Assembly: GCA_002450295.1 (NCBI GenBank)
Contig: DJYX01000026.1
Span: 1-12,703, forward strand
DNA from: Deltaproteobacteria bacterium UBA6967
GTDB taxonomy: Bacteria; SAR324; NAC60-12
Reading direction: 5' to 3'
DNA length: 12,703 nt
Shown here: in pieces, positions 7,178 to 12,703 of the stretch
Position numbering within the stretch: the first letter of the stretch is position 1
Layout of the letters: each line of letters opens with the position of its first letter
The notes under the pieces: generated by a model
Seen by the model: only the letters and a program-made list of their open reading frames with translations
What the model was told of the DNA's origin: nothing
Database searches by the model: none
Position numbers and translations under genes: made by a program

Positions 7178-7865
7178 AAATCAGCAAGTCTCAGAGGGTT
7201 TTTGTACTTCTAGTGACCTTTGGTTTGCTCAGTCTGAACTCCAGCAGCTGTTAGTCAAGGCTGCTCGGGGTGCTGGTTATTGCTGGAGTGATGCGGAGGA
7301 AATTGGCTGGGCTGCTGCTTGGTTGAGCAAGTTCGGGTTGCCCGGTGGAGATTTTATGTTGAGCTTGATGCTGTTGAATGACCTACAAGCCCCAAGACTA
7401 GCTACTCAGCGTTGGAAAGGTAACAATCACCCACTTTGTCCATTGCGCTGTGGATTAGCACTGATGGATTTTGCACAATTGCCCGAAGGATTAGGAGTTT
7501 CCTCGCTTGTCATTGAGTCTATGACGGGTCTGCCCTGCTTTCTAGCATTTACAGCACAGACAGCTCGACAGATTCAGCATCCACTACAAATTCAGTGGGA
7601 GGAGCAGTCCTTATTCATCAATGAGGACGCTCAACCTAGTGTAGAGATTGATCAGGTTTCAATGGAATTTGGGGAGACAGTCGATGTGAGGATTACGCGT
7701 TCTAACTCGGACATGGTTTCTATCGAGACAAAAAATCCCCAATACTGCGTGCGGGTGTCTAAGCAAATTCTTGAACAGTTGGAGGCCTTCGCTTATCAGA
7801 CCTTGGTTCCTGCCTCAGATTTATCGCGACTCCGAGCTGGTTGTCACGATGATCCCACCTCTTGA
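7161..7865 (+). CDS. DUF3726 family protein, third gene of the M19 operon
   Basis: The 234-residue soluble protein is recognised by its N-terminal block ELQQLLVKAARGAGYCWSDAEEIGWAAAWL (residues 26-55; KAARGAGYCW at 33-42), which matches the DUF3726 opening of the general form L..kAaRGAGy.wg.AeEag.a..WL. The rest is mixed alpha/beta without recognised catalytic motifs. The function of DUF3726 is unknown. The protein carries about 20 extra residues before the conserved block; no alternative start other than ATG 7167 exists within them. It overlaps the preceding gene by 17 nt and has no clear Shine-Dalgarno, so it depends on translation of the upstream gene. It is the last gene of the operon, with more than 300 nt of AT-rich DNA following. 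Confidence 0.82.
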   Translation: MQMFPENQQVSEGFCTSSDLWFAQSELQQLLVKAARGAGYCWSDAEEIGWAAAWLSKFGLPGGDFMLSLMLLNDLQAPRLATQRWKGNNHPLCPLRCGLALMDFAQLPEGLGVSSLVIESMTGLPCFLAFTAQTARQIQHPLQIQWEEQSLFINEDAQPSVEIDQVSMEFGETVDVRITRSNSDMVSIETKNPQYCVRVSKQILEQLEAFAYQTLVPASDLSRLRAGCHDDPTS

Positions 7866-8184
7866 ACTAGATTGCTAACCGTTTTGTTTGCCCCCGTATT
7901 TGCGGTAGTGAATTCTGTTCTACGGAAGTAAGAACTGCGTTGAAATTCAGGTCAAAAATAACTTGGTGGCAATTCAAACAGAGCGAATTTACTTGACTCG
8001 GTTATTGATTCAATGGCAAGAATATCTTCTATCATGTCAAGATTGTTAAAAAAAATAATTTAACTCCAACAATTGTGAGGTTGTGAGTCAATTTTCAGCA
8101 GTAATTGAAGAAAAATCCAAAATATCGCAAATTTAAGCAGTACGACAAGCCCCCATTAAACAGCTATAGTCCGAGGAAAAAAAG
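7866..8184. other. AT-rich intergenic region before the PilZ gene
   Basis: No coding frame is convincing here. Visible structure includes a hairpin at 7917-7935 (GTTCTAC, GGAA loop, GTAAGAAC with one bulged A) without a T tract, which may mark the operon's 3' end. There is also an AT-rich inverted repeat GTTAAA-N8-TTTAAC at 8045-8064 and two TTGTGAG copies separated by one base just before 8090. The PilZ promoter should lie in the right part, but no good -10/-35 pair was found. GAGGA at 8173-8177 is the PilZ ribosome binding site. Confidence 0.45.
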
Positions 8185-8580
8185 ATGCAAAACCATGAAG
8201 TAAGATTTGTTGATAGCAAGCACTACCGAGGCGACTGTCGAAGGCATCACAAACGCTATCCGGTCGTGCTACCAGCAACACTCCTGTACAACGAGAATGA
8301 GGGAGTCGTGAAGGTTCTTGATATCAGCATGGGAGGATGCAAGATGGTTGCGAATAGCCACTGCAGTCCTCATGCGAAAATCAGTATGACTTTTTACATT
8401 CCCTCAGAGGCCAATACAGAGGAGTTAGTCGCCTGCTCACCTATTCATGCATTAGTGGTGCGCTCCCATCACACATCAAACGATCACTACATCATCAATG
8501 TCGATTTTCGGGGAGCGCTATTCCATGAGCATGGGGTTGAAAAACTGATTGAAATCCACAAGCACAAGAAACATCACTAG
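8185..8580 (+). CDS. Single-domain PilZ protein, predicted c-di-GMP receptor
   Basis: PilZ domains bind cyclic di-GMP and relay it to motility, polysaccharide or other envelope functions. This 131-residue soluble protein contains both halves of the binding signature: R20-H-H-K-R24 (RxxxR) and D46-I-S48-M-G-G51 (DxSxxG), at the usual spacing in the N-terminal part of the domain. The remaining strands run through MTFYIPSE, IHALVVRS and YIINVDFRG to about residue 113. A short helix and a His/Lys-rich tail (EIHKHKKHH) follow; with HH at 21-22 this makes the protein unusually rich in histidine. GAGGA at 8173-8177, 7 nt before the ATG, supports the start. There is no adjacent cyclase or phosphodiesterase and no partner domain, so it is a stand-alone adaptor whose target is not evident. 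It converges on the pentapeptide gene at 8661. Confidence 0.9.
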   Translation: MQNHEVRFVDSKHYRGDCRRHHKRYPVVLPATLLYNENEGVVKVLDISMGGCKMVANSHCSPHAKISMTFYIPSEANTEELVACSPIHALVVRSHHTSNDHYIINVDFRGALFHEHGVEKLIEIHKHKKHH

Positions 8581-8660
8581 AGTTGCACAACCTACCTCAG
8601 CTCTATCCCTTCCTCCCGATCGTTTTTGATACTTTCAAAAGCGGTCGCCGTCTTCTCTAG

Positions 8661-9371
8661 TCAGCAATCCTTGTGAACCATATTCCCAGCTGGCATACGT
8701 GTTCCACAGATCTGGGCATCAGTCATTTCTACATCGGTCAGATCAGCTCCACTGAGGATTGCTTCATGGAGCTTAACGCCTTTGAGATTTGCACCAGTTA
8801 GATTTGCACGACTTAGATTAACTACTATTAGGCGAGCACCCTCCAAATTGGCGTTGCTCAGGTTTGCTTCACCAAGCATTGCCCCAGTTAGATTTGCACC
8901 ACGCAGGTCGGCTCCCTGAAGATTAGCCTTGTAGAGATTAGCCAAACCCAAATTAGCGTTTTCTAACGAGGCTCCAGCAAGGTTGGCCCACTGTAGATTA
9001 GCAATTTCCAGATTGGCCTCAAACAGGTCTGCCCGATCCAAGTCGGCTCCTTCTAAATCTGCACCGACTAGTTGAGCATGAATCAGTGAAGCTTCTCGTA
9101 GTTTTGCATCCACTAGATTCGCTGAGAGAAGTCTAGCACCCGCTAATTTGCTGCCAACAAGGTTCGCCCTCTGAAGATTGGCTTCAAACAGATTCACGCC
9201 GAGCAGTTCCCGTCCTTGGAGTTGGGCAAATTTAAGATCACAGCCTTGGCATTCCCCCCCCTTCAGCTTTTTCAGATCTTTTGAATCCACGGCATACAGA
9301 GTAGCGCTAGTCAGCAAAACTACTAAGATTGATAGGAAGGCCTTGCCACTGGAGTAAAACGGTAGGTGCAT
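8661..9371 (-). CDS. Exported pentapeptide-repeat protein (right-handed beta-helix, 9 turns)
   Basis: From the ATG at 9371 the protein has 236 residues. A Sec signal peptide (residues 1-27, FLSILVVLLTSATLYA/VDS) sends it across the inner membrane; unlike its paralogue at 3605-4294 it has no lipobox, so it should be soluble in the periplasm or secreted. Residues 44-223 are 36 consecutive pentapeptides without any break, equal to nine complete four-sided turns. The array starts at C41-Q-G-C44 and ends in Q-I-C-G-T-R-M-P-A-G with a final C236, the same cysteine-marked ends as the paralogue. The frame remains open to an ATG at 9518, but that would put 49 cysteine- and basic-rich residues before the signal peptide; GGAG at 9381-9384 supports 9371. 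The ATG at 9386 lacks a ribosome binding site. Function unknown. Confidence 0.88.
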   Translation of the reverse strand: MHLPFYSSGKAFLSILVVLLTSATLYAVDSKDLKKLKGGECQGCDLKFAQLQGRELLGVNLFEANLQRANLVGSKLAGARLLSANLVDAKLREASLIHAQLVGADLEGADLDRADLFEANLEIANLQWANLAGASLENANLGLANLYKANLQGADLRGANLTGAMLGEANLSNANLEGARLIVVNLSRANLTGANLKGVKLHEAILSGADLTDVEMTDAQICGTRMPAGNMVHKDC

Positions 9372-9380
9372 GGTTGAATT

Positions 9381-9384
9381 CTCC
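9381..9384 (-). promoter_or_regulatory. Ribosome binding site deciding the start of the second pentapeptide gene
   Basis: On the minus strand GGAG lies 9 nt before the ATG at 9371. The in-frame ATGs at 9386 and 9518 have no comparable site, and 9371 puts the signal peptide at the true N-terminus. Confidence 0.55.
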
Positions 9385-9409
9385 ATCGAGTTGAGAACTG
9401 TGCATATTG

Positions 9410-9415
9410 ATTGTA
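9410..9415 (-). promoter_or_regulatory. Possible -10 element for the second pentapeptide gene
   Basis: On the minus strand TACAAT matches five of six -10 consensus bases, about 39 nt before the ATG at 9371. No acceptable -35 is found 16 to 18 nt upstream, so the call is weak. Confidence 0.22.
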
Positions 9416-9613
9416 AGCAAAAAATAGCACGAGACGACAGAGGCAGGGGGAGCTTCGAGTTGGTTCGGCACGTCCCCTTCCGATGGTGGCGATTGAAGCC
9501 GCAGTGAATTCCTGCCATGATAATCCGAATTGATTACAGATGCATACCCTTGACCGGAAAGGGAGTCAAAAGGAAATTACATAGACTCTTTTCCCCAAAC
9601 CAATCGAGTTTGG

Positions 9614-10705
9614 ATGACTAGCTTGACGAATTCTCCAAATTGGATGCACTGGAAACGCTATGGATTTCTGCTGGGGTTTCTACCATTGGCACTGCCCATT
9701 GGTGCCTGGTATCGCATGGAAAACACCGGCTGGGAAATCTTCGCTTGGCTGCCTTTGGTGATCATCTTCGGACTGGTTCCCCTTGTAGATCGCTTGATGG
9801 GCAACGACCTGAACAATCCTGAAGGAGACGTCATTTTTTCTCTGGGAGAGAATCTCTGGTATAGCGCACTACTGGTCGTAGTTGTATCATTGCAGTTGGC
9901 TCTGATTTTCTGGGGTGTGGGTGTTTTTGCAGATGGTAGTCTGGGCTTATGAGGTAGTCTGGGTTGGATATTTTCAATGGGGGTGGTGTTGAGCACCGTT
10001 GGCATTACGGTCGGTCATGAACTTGTGCACCAAAAATCCAGATTTGAGCAAGCCTGTGGTGGAATTCTACTGGCCAGTGTCTGCAATGGAAGTTTCAAAA
10101 TCGAACATGTAAGAGGACATCACCAATATGTTGCGACCCCATTAGATACCTCCTCGGCCCCAATGGGAGTCAGTGTCTATCAGCAAATTCCCCACGCTAT
10201 AATTCACAATTTCCAAAGCGCCTGGAAACTTGAATCAGAAAGACTGCAGAAGCTAGGACTCCCTTTTTGGCACTGGCGGAACGAACTATTAGGCTGGTCT
10301 TTACTCTCTTTGTTCATGCTGTTTGTGATCACTTCACACTACGGACCTTGGGGGGCTTTGGGCTTCCTGGGCCAGAGCCTGGTTGCGATTGTACTGCTGG
10401 AGATCGTCAACTATATTGAGCACTACGGACTGCAGCGCAAACAATTACCCAATGGTCGATACGAACCAGTGACAGAAGCTCATTCCTGGAACTCACCAGC
10501 TTTACTGACGAATTTGCTACTTTTTCAATTGCAGCGGCATTCGGATCATCATCTTTATGCCCGAAGATCGTATCAACTATTGCATCATCGTAAAAATGCA
10601 CCTCAACTTCCCTATGGATATGGGGCGATGGTCATTCTAGCATTGCTTCCACCGGTTTGGTTCCGATTGATGGATCCTAAGATTAAATCATTAAATGCAG
10701 ATTAG
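9614..10705 (+). pseudogene. alkB: AlkB-type alkane 1-monooxygenase, interrupted by an in-frame TGA
   Basis: AlkB is an inner-membrane diiron enzyme that hydroxylates the terminal carbon of medium-chain alkanes, with electrons from rubredoxin. The reading frame spans 363 codon positions, the family's usual length, but codon 113 (9950-9952) is TGA. This splits it into a 112-codon part and a 242-codon part in the same frame. All metal-binding signatures are intact and lie after the stop: H135-ELV-H139; E-H165-VRG-H169-H170; NYIEH270YGL; QRH309-SD-H312-H313. The N-terminal part carries membrane segments and the NETGW-like MENTGW and DLNNP motifs. The TGA lies in the first unit of an 18-nt duplication (9935-9970). 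Removing one unit would restore a continuous protein. The ATG at 9977 has no ribosome binding site, so the C-terminal part is unlikely to be made efficiently. No rubredoxin gene is adjacent. Sequence error is an alternative to true inactivation. Confidence 0.85.
9935..9970 (+). repeat. 18-nt tandem duplication inside alkB carrying the stop codon
   Basis: GGTAGTCTGGG occurs at 9935-9945 and again at 9953-9963, exactly 18 nt apart. The translated units are GSLGL-stop and GSLGWI. The last seven bases of each unit differ, so it is either an imperfect insertion or an old, diverged duplication. Confidence 0.75.
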
Positions 10706-10771
10706 TTTTGGAACAGTTATTAGAGGATACTTACTTTGGTTGTTTGAGAATTTTTCAAATCTGCTTTCTGC

Positions 10772-10776
10772 GAGGA
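10772..10776 (+). promoter_or_regulatory. Ribosome binding site showing the true start of the frameshifted gene
   Basis: GAGGA lies 4 nt before the ATG at 10781. The later GTG at 10827, which opens the frame holding most of the protein, has no such site. This supports one gene starting at 10781 and broken by a frameshift. Confidence 0.55.
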
Positions 10777-10780
10777 CAAC

Positions 10781-11252
10781 ATGGGTTTCTTGGATAAATT
10801 AAAATCGGTGAAAAATACACTCACAGGTGGTGGTGCCGAAGTTTATCTATCAGCTAATGCAAGTGAAGAGTTTTTCGGTTATGAGTGATGAAATCACCGT
10901 GAAAGTTGGTGATGCTGATTTGAAGGTCGAGGATGTCTATGTGATTACAAAAGGAGTAGAAGAATTAGAGGTGCTAGAGGCAGATATTATCTATGACCGC
11001 CAAGGTGAAGTAAATTTGCGTCTGGACTTGGTCCGAGCATCCCACACTTCTTTTGAGTTGAGAAATGTAATCGAGTTGGAGGAAAAGGTACTCAGTGCAA
11101 ATGAGACTTATGCTTGGCAAATCGAGGTAGAGTTGCCAGAAAATGGGCAATATCCTTTCCGTGGCAGATTTTGCCAGTTCAGTCATCTTGCGCAGGCAGG
11201 TGTTTCTTGCTTTGGCAATGATCCAGATTCTGGTTGGATTGAGATCGGCTAG
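10781..11252 (+). pseudogene. Spo0M/arrestin-like small protein, frameshifted near its N-terminus
   Basis: The ATG at 10781 gives a 35-residue frame that stops at 10886-10888. The remaining protein continues in another frame to 11252. Removing one T from the run of five at 10871-10875 joins them into a smooth 156-residue product: MGFLDKLKSVKNTLTGGGAE, then ANASEEFSVMSDEITVKVGDAD. The N-terminus and the beta-rich pattern (ITVKVGDADLKVEDVYV, then a segment with YAWQIEVELPENGQYPF) resemble Spo0M-like proteins with an arrestin fold; this family call is tentative. It is soluble, acidic and has no signal peptide. A +1 slip of tRNA-Phe on the T run could in principle produce the full protein, but no stop codon or stimulator is placed to favour it. 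It follows the broken alkB by 75 nt. Confidence 0.6.
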
Positions 11253-11262
11253 ACAAGATTGA

Positions 11263-11289
11263 AATCTATGTGGGTACTTCACATAGATT
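11263..11289. terminator. Perfect 10-bp hairpin between convergent genes
   Basis: AATCTATGTG and CACATAGATT form a perfect 10-bp stem around a 7-nt loop (GGTACTT). It lies 10 nt after the stop of the Spo0M-like gene and 40 nt beyond the stop of the MATE gene on the other strand. No T tract follows on either strand, so it may be a 3' end stabiliser or weak bidirectional terminator. Confidence 0.4.
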
Positions 11290-11329
11290 GAATGCTAAGC
11301 AAGCAGTCCGTGAAGAGACGCAGACTTGC

Positions 11330-12691
11330 TCATGTTCGAGCATACTGTGGCTCTGGAATATGTACTTGGGAGAGCAAGTAAAACCTCAGATTATGAAGGA
11401 TAGCTGCTACGCTTAATCCTGCGATCAGACCACCCCAGACACTGATTACACCCCACTCCCATACAAATCCAAAGAGATAAGCCAATCCCATCCCCACAGG
11501 CCAATAAGAGAACAAATTGGTCAGCAGGGGAATACGGGTATCTTTCAGTCCTCGCAAGGCGCTCATTGAAGAGACTTGCAAGCCATCAGAGAGTTGAAAC
11601 AAAGCTGCCATCCAAAGGATGTTTATTGCTAAATCAGTGACAGCATTATCACTGGTATAGAGCCCGATGATCGACTCTGGAAATAGGATGAAGATGCTGG
11701 CGGTCAGGCCCATGATAACAACGCAAACTCCCACTCCGAGCCACCCACGAAAACGCACTTCTTTCCAATTCTTTTGACCAACCGCATTTCCTACACGCTG
11801 AGTGATCGCAGCTGAGATTCCCAAGGGGATCATGAAGGTCAGTCCTGCTACGTTAATAGAAATTTGGTGGGCGGCAAGGGCCGTTACACCAAACTTGCCC
11901 ATCATCAGAGCTACCACGGTAAACATAAAGGTTTCTGCCCCAAAACTGAGCCCACTTGGAATGCCGATCCTCAAAATCTCTCGCCAATAGCTCCAGATGG
12001 GCCAATCAAAGCGGCTGAGAAAACGAATAGTTCCAGTTCGTTGACTAATTTTTAGATAAATCAGTGCTCCAATCAGAATGACCCAGTGCGCAATGGTCGT
12101 AGTCCATCCAGCCCCCACAGCTCCCATTTTTGGGAAACCAAAATTACCGAAGATCAGTGTGTAGTTGCCAATGATATTGACACCTAGGCCAAGGAGAGTC
12201 AGGTACATACAGGGCCGGGTGATACCAAGGCCATCGAGACTATGGCGGATAGCCAGAAAGGCGTAGGCTGCAGGTAATCCCCAGATAACTGCTTTCAAAT
12301 AGCCCTCGGTAATTCTGACAACCTCGGATTCGTAGTCCATCCAGATTAACAAATTACTCAAATAAGGGAGCAACAGCATACTCAGCAAAGCCAGCAGCAC
12401 GCTGATCCAAACACCTTGGCGAACACTGGGGCCAATTTTTTGGATACGATCAGCCCCTTCAAGCTGGGCAACAATTGGGGTCAGGGCTACCATCACACCA
12501 ATGCCTAGGCAAAAGATCGGATGGAACAGTGCACTTGCTGAAGCGACCGCTGCCAGTTCATTTGGGCCAGCATGCCCAGTCATCACAGTGTCAACAAACT
12601 GCATGGAGAGGTTGAGCACTCCTGAAATGACAACGGGTAATCCGATGCGCAGCAATACTCGGCTTTCCTCAATGATTGGAGTAGCGTTCAT
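11330..12691 (-). CDS. norM: MATE family multidrug exporter, NorM type
   Basis: This inner-membrane antiporter expels organic cations or drugs in exchange for Na+ or H+. The 453 residues suit the family's 12 transmembrane helices. The N-terminal signature MQFVDTVMTGHAGPNELAAV (residues 30-49) and the mid-protein GAETFMFTVVALMMGKFG are typical. Key acidic residues are D34, E253 and D369. Their spacing (219 and 116) equals that of D36, E255 and D371 in Vibrio cholerae NorM, which coordinate the coupling cation, so a NorM-like transport mechanism is likely. The ATG at 12691 gives the expected N-terminus (TPIIEESRVLLRIGLP), but only 12 nt of upstream sequence are available and no ribosome binding site can be judged. 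It is convergent with the Spo0M-like gene. The actual substrate cannot be read from the sequence. Confidence 0.93.
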   Translation of the reverse strand: MNATPIIEESRVLLRIGLPVVISGVLNLSMQFVDTVMTGHAGPNELAAVASASALFHPIFCLGIGVMVALTPIVAQLEGADRIQKIGPSVRQGVWISVLLALLSMLLLPYLSNLLIWMDYESEVVRITEGYLKAVIWGLPAAYAFLAIRHSLDGLGITRPCMYLTLLGLGVNIIGNYTLIFGNFGFPKMGAVGAGWTTTIAHWVILIGALIYLKISQRTGTIRFLSRFDWPIWSYWREILRIGIPSGLSFGAETFMFTVVALMMGKFGVTALAAHQISINVAGLTFMIPLGISAAITQRVGNAVGQKNWKEVRFRGWLGVGVCVVIMGLTASIFILFPESIIGLYTSDNAVTDLAINILWMAALFQLSDGLQVSSMSALRGLKDTRIPLLTNLFSYWPVGMGLAYLFGFVWEWGVISVWGGLIAGLSVAAILHNLRFYLLSQVHIPEPQYART

Positions 12692-12703
12692 AAGAGCTAA
12701 AAC

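Noticed and set aside
9372..9518. Upstream extension of the second pentapeptide gene to an ATG at 9518
   Set aside because: The extra residues are Cys/Arg-rich and precede a clear signal peptide; GGAG supports the start at 9371.
9550..9569. TTGAC-N10-GTCAA inverted repeat upstream of alkB as an operator
   Set aside because: The arms are only 5 bp and AT-rich sequence produces these easily; there is no neighbouring regulator gene to support it.
9950..9952. TGA read as an amino acid (recoding or selenocysteine) in alkB
   Set aside because: TGA ends sdaA, all three operon genes and the MATE gene. No Sec insertion hairpin was seen, and AlkB proteins have no conserved Cys/Sec at this site.

Overview
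The window looks like chromosomal DNA of a free-living Gram-negative bacterium of moderate GC content, probably a proteobacterium in the broad sense. A marine lineage such as SAR324 is a guess from gene content only. Supporting signs are a lipobox lipoprotein, Sec-exported proteins, a PilZ (c-di-GMP) protein, a NorM-type MATE exporter, an AlkB-type alkane monooxygenase and clear Shine-Dalgarno sequences. No rRNA, tRNA, CRISPR array, insertion sequence or phage gene is visible. TGA is an ordinary stop in at least five intact genes.

Layout. The left edge (2-145, +) is the end of a gene with one C-terminal membrane helix, followed by the single-chain iron-sulfur L-serine dehydratase sdaA (176-1525, +). 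A small Arg/Glu-rich helical protein (1700-1921, -) follows, with a perfect 16-bp palindrome upstream of its start. An exported glycerophosphodiester phosphodiesterase (+, best start 2294) converges on a pentapeptide-repeat lipoprotein (3605-4294, -). Next is a tight three-gene + strand operon: an M19 dipeptidase-fold protein (4518-5510), a 556-residue conserved protein of unknown function (5507-7177) and a DUF3726 protein (7161-7865). A PilZ protein (8185-8580, +) converges on a second, exported pentapeptide-repeat protein (8661-9371, -). On the right are two damaged + strand genes: alkB (9614-10705), interrupted by an in-frame TGA inside an 18-nt duplication, and a small Spo0M/arrestin-like gene (10781-11252) frameshifted at a run of five T. 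A MATE exporter (11330-12691, -) closes the window.

How the genes work together. The overlapping 4518-7865 operon is the best candidate for an undescribed pathway. Its M19-like member keeps the beta-metal histidines and the arginine and aspartate of the family at exact spacing. It appears to have lost the HxD pair, the bridging Glu and the catalytic-site His, so ordinary dipeptidase activity is doubtful, and its two partners have no known function. The two pentapeptide proteins are envelope paralogues with the same cysteine-marked ends. They differ by exactly one beta-helix turn (32 versus 36 uninterrupted repeats). The adjacent damage in alkB and the Spo0M-like gene suggests either recent local gene decay or assembly error; read data would decide.
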